Assembly: GCF_965140245.1 (NCBI RefSeq)
Contig: NC_134038.1
Coordinates: 4,669,353 to 4,733,352 of the forward strand
Length of the DNA: 64,000 nucleotides
Origin: Athene noctua
Lineage: Eukaryota; Chordata; Aves; Strigiformes; Strigidae
Direction of reading: 5' to 3'
The notes beneath the pieces were generated by a model, which ran no database searches, was not told where the DNA came from, and saw nothing but the letters and a program-made list of their open reading frames with translations. Of this stretch, positions 8,601-17,885 are shown one piece after another (positions within the stretch are counted from its first letter, which is position 1; each line of letters starts with the position of its first letter). A program made the position numbers and the translations under genes.

Positions 8601-11600
8601 TGGAAAAGACCCTTGGGATCATTGAACCCAACCCTCAGCCCGACTCCATGAAGTCCTCCCCTACCCCACATCCCCCCACATCTCATCTAAATGACACCCT
8701 TAAACACACCCAGGGGTGGTGACTCCACCCCCTCCCTGGGCAGCCCATTCCACTGTCTGAACACTCTCTCTGTGAAACATTTTTTCCTGATGCCCAGTCT
8801 GACCCTCCCCTGTGGCAGTTTAAAGCCGTTCCTCCTTGTTCTGTCACCAATCCCCTGTGAGCAGAGCCCAGCCCCAGCCTCTCTGCAATGTCCTGTCAGG
8901 GAGCTGTAGAGTGATGAGGTCTCCCCTCAGCCTTCTCCTCCTCAAACTAAACACTCCCAGCTCCTTCAATCGCTCCTCATAGGATTTGTCTCATCCTGGA
9001 CACACTCCCTGGGTGGTTTGGGTGCCTCCTCTGCTTTTGTCTCCTCTGTCTTCCATGGGGGATGCCGAGCAATCTCTAAAGCTGGTGGCAGTTACCAAGT
9101 TGTGCCAGACATGAGTGTCCTGTGCCATGGACATCTGCTTGTCAGCTCTTCCAGCAGGTCGGAGATGGGGCAGAAATCCTACCAGAGAACCGACACTGTG
9201 TGGTTTTCACTGTAGGCAGGTGTATGGTGCAGGATGGATATGCTGTATTGGATATACCAATAGTGTTTAATATCTTCATCAGTCACGTAGACAGTGGGAT
9301 CGGGTGTACCCTCAGCAAGTTGGCAGATGACACCAAGCTGAGTGGTGCAGTTGATACCCTAAAGGGACAGGATCTCATCCAGAGGGAGCTGGACAGTCCT
9401 GAGGGCTGGGCCCATGCAAACCTCATGAAGTTCAGCAAGGCCAAGTGCAAGGTCCTGCACATGGGTCAGGGTAATCCCCAGTATCGGTACAGGCTGAGTG
9501 ATGAATAAATTGAGAGCAGCCCTGCGGAGAAGGACTTGGGAATACTGGTGAATGAAAAATGGGATATAGGCTGGCAGTGTGTGCTTGCAGCCCATAAAGC
9601 CAACTGTACTCCGGGCTGCATCAAGAGCAGTGTGGCCAGCAGGTCAAGGGAGAAGATTCTCCCCCTCTACCCTGCTCTCTTGAGACCCCACCTCGAGTGT
9701 TCAGCTCTGGGGTCCCAGTGTAAGAAGGACACGGCGCTGGTAGAGCCTGTCCAGGGGAGGCCATGGAAATGGTCAGCGAGCTGGAACACCTCTGCTGTGG
9801 AGAAAGTCTGAGAGAGGAAAGGTTGTTTAGCTTGGAGGTGAGAAGGTTCTGAGGAGATGTTATTGCAATCTTTCAATATGGAAAGGGGGTTTATAAGAAA
9901 GGGTGAAAGACTTTTTACCAAGGCCTGTAGTGACAAGACAGAGGGTAACAGTTTTAAACTGAAAGAGGGTAGGTTTAGATCGGACCTAAGGAAGAAAGTT
10001 TTTATGATGAGGGTGGTGAGAGTCTGGAACAGGTTGCCCAGAGAAGCTGTGGATGCCCCATCATTGGAAGTGTTCCAGGTCATGTTGGATGGGGCTCTGA
10101 GCATCCTGATCTAGTGAAAGTTGTCCCTGCCCATGGCAGGGGGGATGGACTAGATGATATTTGAAGGTCCCTTCCACCTCAGACCATTCTATGCATTGAT
10201 GATTTTGTGGTGTGGTGTGTGACCCCCAGTGCAGGCACAGTGCTCTGTGCTCATGGCTGAAGTGGTGCTCTCTGAGCACCGTGGGGAGGGGATGGTCTTG
10301 CAGGACACAACAGGCTGTGCAGGGTGGGCTGGCTCAAGCATTAGGACACCCTGAGGCCCGGCGTGCTCCTTTCCTAGCAAAACCCAACTGCAGTCACATT
10401 ACCTGTTCAAACTCTGAAGTGAAGCCGCTTCTTTTGCCATCTTACACCAAGGATGACTCCAGCACAGCAGCTTAGGGACTCACTCCTCAAGCACAGGGAT
10501 TATGGCCCTGTGCTTCCCACCCACCGGGACTCACACACCACATCCCCTCCAAGGGATGCTCCCCTGCCCGTCCCTCTCTCCCACTGCTGCAAAGCCAGTG
10601 GCCATGCTCCTGCCAAATCCGTCTTGGGAGAGAAATCACCATTTTCAGAGAGACATGCAGCCTCAACTGGCTGCCAGTGCCCATGGGGAGCGACCATCCT
10701 GTCCCCAAAAGGCTGCAGCAGACAAAGGCAAGGGGGGGACACATTTTTTGCCCATAGCAGAGTCCAGGGCTGGGGGGGGTGCTTAATGCAGCACCCATTT
10801 CACCCATTTCATCACTGAGCTCTGATGTTGAGACTCTGCAGCTTGAGGATGAAGCTTGGAAGAAGATGGGCTTTTTTTTTTTTTTTTTTTTTTTTTTTTC
10901 CCTTAAGAGCCTTTCCTGAAGGATTCTGCTTAAATGGCCCCGTTTGGAGGGTTCTGTCTCCTTCCCTCCCTTCAGCTCTCTCTAGGGCTGTGTTAGGGGG
11001 TTCCCAGAGCATCTTTTCAAGCCTTGTGTGTTCACCTTCCCCTCCGTGTGTGGCACCAAGCTGAATTTCAGCACCACATTGGGCCCTGAGATTTCAGCCA
11101 TTGCCAAGCCACCTTTGCTCAAACTTCCTGCAAAGTGTCTTTGCGCTGCCAAGCACTGGATTTAGAACGGGAGCTGGTGGGGAGGATGATGGGAATTGCA
11201 TCTCCCTGAAGCTCAGTGTGGTCATTGGAATGGGACAGGCAATGGCCACTCTGGTCTGCAGAGACAGGAGGACATGGGGACCATGTTGCAGATCCTGTAG
11301 GTGCTCCTGAAGGCTGAACCTGTCCTTAGGAGACAGGAGGACCCCAGACCTAGACTTTTACAGCTGCAAACCCTGAGCCAAAGCAGCTAGAGGATTCCAG
11401 CATGCTGGATGGTGCCACAAAACTCCCTACATCCCCACAGAGCTGCTCTGTGAGCCCTGTTCCTGCACACATCCACCTCCCCGCTGCCAAGGTCCCAAAC
11501 ACCATTGCCCTGAGTAAAAAGCAATCCCCTGAGTTTTTCCCCAGTGTCTTGAGAGTGGTTTTTCCTTGCTTGGGCCTTGCAGGATTGGCCGTTCGATGAT

Positions 11601-13211
11601 GGAGCGCCTCCTCCCAGCAAGATAGTGGAAGATTGGCTCAACTTGTTGAAGACCAAGTTCTGCGAAGACCCCGGCTGCTGCGTGGCCGTGCACTGCGTGG
11701 CCGGCCTGGGTCGGTAAGTGGGAACCCAGCACCCCAGCTACCACCCCACGCATGAAGGGAGGAGAGAGAAAACCATGCCCGCTCTCCTCCCTCCCTTCCC
11801 CAGTCCCCCTTTGAGCAGGGTTTTTGCATGCAGTAAAACCTTAGTGGGAATAGGTGTTGATGGGGGGGCGCTCTGCTGTCTGAGCTTCTCCTCACAGTTC
11901 TTACAGCCAAATCCTGAGCACCGGGGTGGGGGGACACCCACCCTGCTCGGTGCTGTGCTGCCACTGCCCTGCGGCTGTTTTGCTAAGAGCTCATCTTAGT
12001 GGAAATCTTGCAAAATGCTTCCTGCTACAACCGGGAGCTGACACTTTCTGAGAGCTGCTGCATCTGCTGCTCCCCCTGCCACGGGTCAGGTTTTGCATGT
12101 GTATTTACATCCACTTTTCCGATAGATTTGCCTCCAGATGCTCATTAGAAGAGCAACAAACAGCTGCCAACCCTGTCCTAGGGGTTTTACCCCAAAATGT
12201 TCCTTGGGGCAGTGCTTGCAGCCAAATGGCAAGAAATTACAAACTTAAAAGCCACGGCTGATAAGTGCCCGTGATGCCACCATCCTGTCCCCTGCCCCGG
12301 GACAAGGATGTCAGCCTCTGGGCTGCATGACCTGGGGAGTGACAGCCACTGCCGTTGCCTTGCAGCGCTCCCGTCCTCGTCGCGCTGGCCTTGATTGAGA
12401 GCGGGATGAAGTATGAAGATGCCATCCAGTTCATACGACAGTAAGTTGAGCAGCATTTGAAGAGATATGGCTTGTCACGGGGTTTTTTGGGGGCATTGGG
12501 GTTGCTTTTCTTTCCTTTGGCAGAGGAAAAGGGAGATCACAGAATCACAGAATCATTCAGGTTGGAAAAGACCCTTGGGATCATCAAGTCCAACCATCAG
12601 CCCAACTCTACAGAGTTCTCCCCTACCCCACATCCCCCAACATCTCATCTGAACGACCCTTAAACACACCCAGGGGTGGTGACTCCACCCCCTCCCTGGG
12701 CAGCCTGTTCCACTCTCTGACCACTCTTTCTGGGAAACATTTTTTTTCCTAATGTCCAGTCTGAACCTCCCCTGTTGCAGGCATGGCTGGCATCAAGCAC
12801 CCTGTGCCTTTGCATCAGGGCTGCAGGAGGCTGGGCCAGCAGCTGGGAGCATCCCTGGGAGGCTTCTGGCAGGTACCCCACATGTTTTCTCCCCAGCTCC
12901 ATGCCCTGAGACACGCAGGGCGGATGAGCAGGAAGAGCTGCTGGGGTCAGTGGAGGATGCACACAGCCACAGCCTCCAAAATCCCTTCCTGCTCTAGGCA
13001 GGGGGCGTTCAGCACCCCAATGGGGTTGGGTTCAGGGTGGGGGGAGTCTTCGGCCACACTGCTGACTGCGCCGGCCCTTCTCTGTCTCAACAGGAAGCGC
13101 AGAGGAGCCATCAACAGCAAGCAGCTGACGTACTTGGAAAAATACCGACCAAAGCAGAGACTCCGTTTTAAGGACCCTCATAACCACAAGAACAAATGCT
13201 GCATCATGTAA
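5541..13211 (+). CDS. PTP4A3: PTP4A3 (PRL-3) protein tyrosine phosphatase, five coding exons
   Basis: Joined exons 5541-5645, 7329-7421, 11583-11713, 12366-12440 and 13094-13211 give 522 nt: 173 residues plus a TAA stop, the usual PRL-3 length. Seen in the protein: the PRL N-terminus MARMNRPAPVEV, Cys49, the WPFDDG loop at 68-73 with general acid Asp72, the P-loop HCVAGLGR at 103-110 with nucleophile Cys104 and Arg110, the basic KRR at 136-138, and the C-terminal CCIM (170-173). PRLs are dual-specificity-type phosphatases that are prenylated at the CAAX cysteine, sit on plasma and endosomal membranes and bind CNNM magnesium transporters. Cys49 and Cys104 can form an inhibitory disulfide in this family. 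The final Met, Ala42, Asp36 and the KDPH stretch favour PRL-3 over PRL-1 (CCIQ ending) and PRL-2 (167 residues). The start lies in an ideal ACCATGG context. Differences from the human protein as I recall it include Cys13, Met66 and Cys98. Confidence 0.96.
7071..7079 (+). promoter_or_regulatory. Consensus TATA box TATAAAAGG in intron 1
   Basis: Full match to the TATA consensus, 258 bp before exon 2. The ATG at 7209 downstream is in frame with exon 2. It could be a chance match; the poly(A) run at 7082-7100 sits where the start site would be expected. Confidence 0.3.
7082..7100 (+). repeat. A19 tract
   Basis: Nineteen consecutive A residues in intron 1, followed by GTTAAAAAGAG. No retroposed sequence is recognisable upstream of it. 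Confidence 0.9.
7329..7421 (+). CDS. PTP4A3: PTP4A3 coding exon 2 (residues 36-66)
   Basis: The acceptor follows a pyrimidine-rich tract ending CTCTGCAG at 7328; the donor is ATG|GTAGGT at 7421/7422. It codes for DLKKYGATTVVRVCEVTYDK to GITVM, including regulatory Cys49 and Tyr53. Both ends are phase 0. Residue 66 is Met where mammalian PRL-3 has Val as I recall. The frame is open for at least 87 codons upstream of the acceptor (see the intron-1 finding). Confidence 0.95.
8080..8573. repeat. AT-rich degenerate repeat block
   Basis: A stretch dominated by TATCCTA/TAGGATA and CTATATAG-like words; TCCTAG/TAGGAT-type cores recur near 8120, 8207, 8239, 8346, 8410 and 8440 on alternating strands. 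It includes a near-perfect palindrome at 8380-8411 made of alternating A and T flanked by AGAGA/TCTCT. It ends exactly where a CR1 3' end begins. Looks like a decayed minisatellite or expanded microsatellite. Confidence 0.6.
8574..9010 (-). mobile_element. CR1 LINE 3' fragment, minus strand
   Basis: Begins with ATCACAGAATCACAGAAT, the reverse complement of the CR1 terminal repeat. It continues with the CR1 3' untranslated and terminal ORF2 region (words such as ACCCTTGGGATCAT and CTCCCTGGGCAGCCCATTCC). About 435 bp are kept and the 5' side is truncated, the normal outcome for CR1. It is the same subfamily as the copies at 12536 and 35138. Confidence 0.93.
9264..10207 (+). mobile_element. CR1 LINE fragment with reverse transcriptase C-terminus, plus strand
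   Basis: Conceptual translation shows VFNIFISHVDSG and SKLADDTKLSGAVD, where ADD is the reverse transcriptase catalytic motif with its first position changed to Leu-Ala-Asp-Asp, then KFSKAKCKVLHMG. The frame is broken soon after. The 3' end reads GGACTAGATGATATTTGAAGG and stops near ATTCTATGCATTGATG. It is an older, more diverged subfamily than its neighbour. Confidence 0.88.
10872..10899 (+). repeat. T28 tract
   Basis: Twenty-eight consecutive T residues in intron 2, the longest homopolymer in the window. Length is likely to be variable or misassembled. Confidence 0.9.
11583..11713 (+). CDS. PTP4A3: PTP4A3 coding exon 3 (residues 67-109 plus 2 nt)
   Basis: The acceptor is GGGCCTTGCAG at 11582; the donor is TCG|GTAAGT at 11713/11714, leaving phase 2 (CG of Arg110). 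This is the catalytic exon: DWPFDDGAPPP carries general acid Asp72, and VAVHCVAGLG carries nucleophile Cys104. The segment WLNLLKTKFCEDPGCC contains Cys98 next to Cys99; I recall Ser98 in human PRL-3, whereas PRL-1 and PRL-2 have Cys. Confidence 0.95.
11714..12365 (+). other. PTP4A3: PTP4A3 intron 3
   Basis: GTAAGT...TTGCAG intron of 652 bp, phase 2. Nothing recognisable inside. Confidence 0.9.
12366..12440 (+). CDS. PTP4A3: PTP4A3 coding exon 4 (Arg110 to Gln135, both split)
   Basis: The acceptor is GTTGCCTTGCAG at 12365 and the donor CA|GTAAGTT at 12440/12441. The first base completes the P-loop Arg110. It then codes for APVLVALALIESGMKYEDAI and QFIR, the helix following the active-site loop, and ends with two bases of Gln135. 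The sequence is essentially invariant across PRLs. At 75 nt it is the shortest coding exon. Confidence 0.95.
12441..13093 (+). other. PTP4A3: PTP4A3 intron 4
   Basis: GTAAGT...CAACAG intron of 653 bp, phase 2. A CR1 fragment fills 12536-12780. From 12783 to exon 5 the exon-5 reading frame is open and starts with an ATG. Confidence 0.9.
12536..12780 (-). mobile_element. CR1 LINE 3' fragment in PTP4A3 intron 4, minus strand
   Basis: ATCACAGAATCACAGAATC is the inverted CR1 terminal repeat, followed by GGTTGGAAAAGACCCTTGGG and the remaining 3' region. It is truncated at 12780, leaving about 245 bp. Read on the + strand its truncated end, CCTCCCCTGTTGCAG, looks like a splice acceptor. Closely similar to the copies at 8574 and 35138. 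Confidence 0.93.
13094..13211 (+). CDS. PTP4A3: PTP4A3 coding exon 5 (C-terminus, CAAX box, stop)
   Basis: The acceptor is CTGTCTCAACAG at 13093. It codes for (Q)KRRGAINSKQLTYLEKYRPK and a basic tail ending KCCIM, then TAA at 13209-13211. CCIM is a Caax box: Cys170 is the predicted prenylated cysteine and a terminal Met normally favours farnesylation. The basic residues upstream assist membrane association. Coding sequence ends here and the exon continues as 3' UTR. Confidence 0.95.
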
Positions 13212-14335
13212 CCTCAACGACCTCTTGCCAAAATCCGTGCACACAGACACCCGGGCACTCGCACGCATCCCACCCCCTCACCTCCTCGCCCAGCCCCGCG
13301 CACCCCACATGCCGCCCCACTGCCAGGGCTGGGGTGGGGAGACATGGAGCACCACCAACGTGTTCCAGCACCCACAGCACGGTCGTCTTGCCAGACCCCT
13401 GAAAAAGGCTGCTCTCTCCAGCTACAGCCCCGAAGAGAGAAGGCAGCACTGCCCTTTGACTCTTGGCGTTAGCAGGCAATGAGTTCATGTGACGGTTCTT
13501 CATCACCTTCCTCCTCCTCCCTTTCCCCTCCCGTTGCACTGAGAGGGATGGGCGAAGGGTGCTTGGTTTGGGGTGATGCAGGCAGGGGTGTACCAGCTGA
13601 GAAGGGATGGGGAGCAGAAGGGCTGGAGCACCCACAGAAAAACCCTTTCCCACCTCTTCCCTATAAATAATGGCTGCAGCAGCGGGGACGGAGGTGGGGA
13701 TGGTGCAGTTGCCTTGGGGTGGAGAAGATGGTGATAGCAGGAAGAGGTGAATGGGGCTCCCAGCTTGGTGCTGGCCTTGTGGCCACAGGAAGGGCTGAGC
13801 TGAGTCCCCCTAACACCATTCCCTTTCTCCTGGCCCTTCTGCCACTTCACCGTCTCCCCTTTGCCTCTATGCCAGCCAGGATGCTGCAGATGGGGTGTGT
13901 TGGGGGCTTGCTGGGAAACCTGGGGACCATGGCAGGGCTTTGAGGCACGCAGCTTTGCCAGGGTGCAGGGTCTGCACTGGGTCCCCCAAAGTGTGGGGTG
14001 CTCTTATTTATAGCTTCCAAATTCAATGCACAGGGTGGTGGGTTCTTTCCTGTCATGTCCCTGTCACTGAGCTGTGGTGCCCTGGGGACACAATGTGCAT
14101 CTCAGGGCACATCTGTGTCCTCCACCACTGCGTTTGCTGGCTGAAGGGCTGGGCTGCAGCTTTCCTAGGGATTTTGGGTGCTCCTGGCAAGAGCACGTCA
14201 CCAAATTTTGCACCTGCCTTTCCCACACCTGTTATACGGCGCCCGGCACCCCAAAACCCCCCGGCGCGTGCCCTGGTGGGGTGGACTCAGAGCTACCCCT
14301 GAGCTGGGACATTAAACATCTCTCAACTTTCTGCC
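13212..14335 (+). other. PTP4A3: PTP4A3 proximal 3' UTR (probable)
   Basis: Directly follows the stop codon; no repeat inside. It begins with C-rich sequence and ends shortly after an ATTAAA signal at 14311. The end position is inferred from the signal, not observed. Confidence 0.6.
14311..14316 (+). terminator. PTP4A3: Candidate poly(A) signal ATTAAA (proximal)
   Basis: ATTAAA in GGGACATTAAACATCTCTC, followed within 30 nt by T- and TG-rich sequence. The commonest variant signal; gives a 3' UTR of about 1.1 kb. Confidence 0.5.
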
Positions 14336-14423
14336 TTTGAATGCTTGCAGCAGCTGGAGCGGTGGGCACGTAGGGGGCATGGGGGTGTTTTTTCTTTTGA
14401 TGAGGATAAGAAGAAATTTGCTA

Positions 14424-14429
14424 ATTAAA
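14424..14429 (+). terminator. PTP4A3: Candidate poly(A) signal ATTAAA (second)
   Basis: ATTAAA directly before a genomic A15 run and a downstream TGTTTGTCTT element. The A run may cause internal oligo-dT priming, so cDNA ends mapped here need caution. Confidence 0.35.
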
Positions 14430-17400
14430 GGAAAAAAAAAAAAAAACTTTAAAAAAACCTAAACTGTTTGTCTTCCGCATGTCCTCTGGCCTTTCTTTCT
14501 CCCATTGCTGCCCAGTGGAGCCCGGGAGGTGACCCGTGTCCCCCCAGACCAATCCCTGGCACTGGGTCACAGCTGGCTGCCATCCACTGTCACCAAGGCC
14601 TATGTGTGGCCCAAAGGATGCTCCAGGGATCCTTTGGGCTCACTGCTGCTTGCTGCCTCAGATGCAGAGGATTGCAGTTGTTGGGGCAAGGAGGGCTAGT
14701 CATCCAGCATCTCGTGGTTTTAGGCTGCCCAACTTGAGATGCCTTCAGTGCCCTGTGTTGGGCATCTCCAAAGGTTTGTGTGCCTTCCAAAAGGTAGATT
14801 TTTCCAGCGATTTGCTTCAGAGGGTTCATCTCTTGGGATAAGCGCTGACGATGGCTGGTTAGACACCTTCGGTACCTGCAGAAAGGTAGGGGACAGCTTC
14901 GTGTCACCACGTGTGGGCAGAGGAGGAGCTTGGAGCCGTTTCCAGCACCACTCCTCTCCCCATGGGAGCCAGCCCCACTGCACGGCAGGGGTGGCCATCC
15001 CGTGGGATGGGCTGTGGTGCTGAGTGGGGTAGGGACCCTTCAGTTGTCATACTGCACACCTCTGGCCTGTCCAAGCCTCCACACTGTGGGACAGCCCTCA
15101 GTCCCTTGAGTTTCTCCTGCCCCGTTCCAGGCTGTTGATTCCGATGTCTCATGGAGAAGGCAGCAATGCTCAAGGGGTGTGCGTTGGTTGGGAAGGGTGA
15201 GAAATTGGGTTCATAAAAAGGCCTGACCCTGTATTCACAGCAGTCCTGCTGGGTGGATCATCACCCCCTTCCTGCTGGGTGCATCCTCCTGCTGCTAAAA
15301 CCGGTGCTGCTTCATCCCCAAGGGCAGTGGGAGGTGGCTTGGCATTGGGACGGGGACAGCCCCACTCCCTCTTAGCCAGGAGACCTCATGGTCCCATGTG
15401 CTCCCCGGTCACAACAGGCTGTGCCATGACTTGTAAAGAGTTTAGGATAAAGCAGTAGGAATCGTTGCTTTGCAGGCTTGGAGATGTTTCTGCCCTGGCA
15501 AGAGGGGGAGAAATGTTTTCCTCACCCATGCTCATGGGAGCATCATGTGGCAGATGATAGATTGCCCAGGGCTTCAGCCATGATGCTGTTGAGTTGGGGT
15601 CAGGATGGGGACAGAGGGGCTCAGCCTCCTTTTGCCATTGGAACTCTTAAGCCTCCTCCATGCAGGGTTTGATGGTGGAACTGCTCAGTGCTGGGCTCTG
15701 ATAAGAGTACACTCAAATCTCAGCTTGGTGGGCTTGGTTTTGGGGAACACGAGTGGGAAAGGCTTTGTAGTGCTCCTTCGCTTTATGTAGCATCAACCCA
15801 ACCACCTTAAAAATAGGGAGCTTCTAGGGTAAGAGCAGTCCTTGACCTGGTACAATCCATGTGGCCAAATCCTGAGCACCTCTGGCTGGCAGAGCAGCAT
15901 CTTAATATCTTCAGTTTTATGAGTCTGCAAAAAAAAAAGCCCCAAACTATGCTGGTTTAATTGTCCTCCTTTTTTCCCTTTTTTCCTTTTTTTTTTTAAT
16001 GGATATGTCCACCTTGCCCTGGAACTTGCTGTCACCTCCCATGTGCTGCTCCATGGACAGGACACCTTGGCAGCCCAGGAGCTGCCATCCTTGCATGGAG
16101 GACTTGAACCTACTCCAAGGTTTCTCTGGGTTGGACTGACAAATACTTGGGATTTTTTTGATATGGATTTGGCTCCTACCTCTGAGGTACCAGCCTCTTG
16201 ATGTTTCAGCCTCGAGAGGGTTGTAGAAACATAACAGGCTGGGGAAATTGAGGGGCCTTCCAACCAGGTTTTGGGTTAGAAATCACAAAGAGCACAGTTC
16301 CCTTGTAAAAATCTTGAGACAGTTGGGGAAGAGGAAAAGTTGGAGCTCAGTAGACACGTGGCACCAGAGTGCAGCTTAAGAGACCAAGGGCTTATGGTTT
16401 GGGCTGGTTTTGGGGTCTGTCCTTGTACGGTAATCCCTGTTTCACCCCAGATGCCAAGATGTTGAAAGGAGAGCCTTAAAAATCTGACAAAATTTGGCAA
16501 TTTTGTTACTTCACTTCTTTCCATTGGGTCTTGTCAGATGTCATAGGGAACAGACACCCCCATGGCTTTGGCTACAAACTTGCCACCTTCTCCTGCCCTT
16601 TTCTGCAGAAGCAAAGACAAACTGGGTTTTATGCCTCCTCACCCCTATCCACCTCCCTCACCCACTCGATGGAAACCCGCCATCCCTCCACAGTTTGCAG
16701 GGCTCCAAACTGGTAGCCAGAGCTTTGGAGACACAAGGGACAGCAAAGCAGAGATGCCCTGACCATCAAACCAAGAGCTGGTAGGGTTTGCCCAGGAATC
16801 AACCGTGGCTGAACCTCACATGGAGGAATACATCTGAGCAGGAATCTGTAGGTGTGTCCTCTCACCGGTGGCACACGTGTGCCCTTACCTGCATTTCGGT
16901 TGAGAGGCTCCTGTGTCCCTTCTGTTTGTCAATCGGATGGAGCGTGTGGTGGGGGCAGCGGTGGGAAGGAGGGCAACGCACCCATCACAAATGGGCCAGC
17001 TCTTTTTTTAAGAAAGGTCTGGTGACATGTGTTTAAAGACTTTGCATCTGTAAATTCACTTGTGAGTCTTGCAGTAAGGCTGACACTGTGGTGCTTGGGC
17101 TGAGAGCTTTGGATGAGGAGGTTTATGAGTAACAGATTTCCCGAGGAAGCAAAGAATCTTGCTCTATCTACAATAGAATGAGTAGTTTTCTTTTTTTTTT
17201 TTTTTTTAATGGGGTTTGTTTGTTTTTTATTAATCCCAGTGGGAAAGCACACAGGGAGATTCGTGACTTCCATGCAGTTTCCAGGGTCTTATATCTTTAT
17301 TTGCTTCCAGCGGGCTGGGTAGGTGCAGTTTGGCGGGTGGATTTGGATGGGATAGTGTCTGATGGGAGAAAAATGTGGCTGGTTTCTTTGCGCAGCGGGG

Positions 17401-17862
17401 GGGTCACGGGTCGGCTGTGGTCCCGCTCGCAGGCTCTAGCAGACATTCCCGGGGAGGGGGGGGGCATTTCGCCGCACTCGGCTTCCCTTTAGACGATGAT
17501 CTCCCAATGAACTCTCGACTTCCATGCTGTTTCTTTCTGTGCAACAAAGAACTGCATATTTTCCTTTTTAACTCCATGGGCAATCGTAGTAGTATGTAGA
17601 TTAAGCCCAGATGACTTTTTTTTTTTTTTTTTCCAGTCTGAGCCATAGCTAAATTATTATACCCAATGCTTTTTGTATCAGACGGCATCACTTTGAATAT
17701 GCAGATGAGGTATAGGATCTTGACACTTTATAACCTTTTTAAAAAGAAACTTGTCTGTTTACTTATGTCTTGTGTAAAAAGGAAAAAAAAAAATGTATGC
17801 CTTTTAGTAATCACTCTTTTTTTGAGTTTTATGAAATTACGGTGGTTACACTCCAGCAGCGA

Positions 17863-17868
17863 AATAAA
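17863..17868 (+). terminator. Candidate distal poly(A) signal AATAAA
   Basis: AATAAA in GCGAAATAAAAAGCATTCAC followed by TTTTGTACATCCCTGTGTGC, a typical cleavage region and GT-rich downstream element. The best poly(A) site on the + strand after PTP4A3. Confidence 0.55.
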
Positions 17869-17885
17869 AAGCATTCACTGTTTTG

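Larger units (their letters stand above)
7422..11582 (+). other. PTP4A3: PTP4A3 intron 2
   Basis: GTAGGT...TTGCAG intron of 4,161 bp, the largest coding intron. It holds an AT-rich degenerate repeat block (about 8080-8573), CR1 copies at 8574-9010 (minus) and 9264-10207 (plus), and a 28-base T tract at 10872. The rest appears unique. Confidence 0.9.
14336..17885 (+). other. PTP4A3: Possible distal 3' UTR of PTP4A3
   Basis: No interspersed repeat and no coding exon recognised over 3.5 kb, in contrast to the CR1-bearing DNA beyond. The last 600 bp (17270-17880) is AT-rich with several T tracts and ends in a well-formed AATAAA site, as in long vertebrate 3' UTRs. It could instead be a separate non-coding transcript or intergenic DNA. 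Confidence 0.4.
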
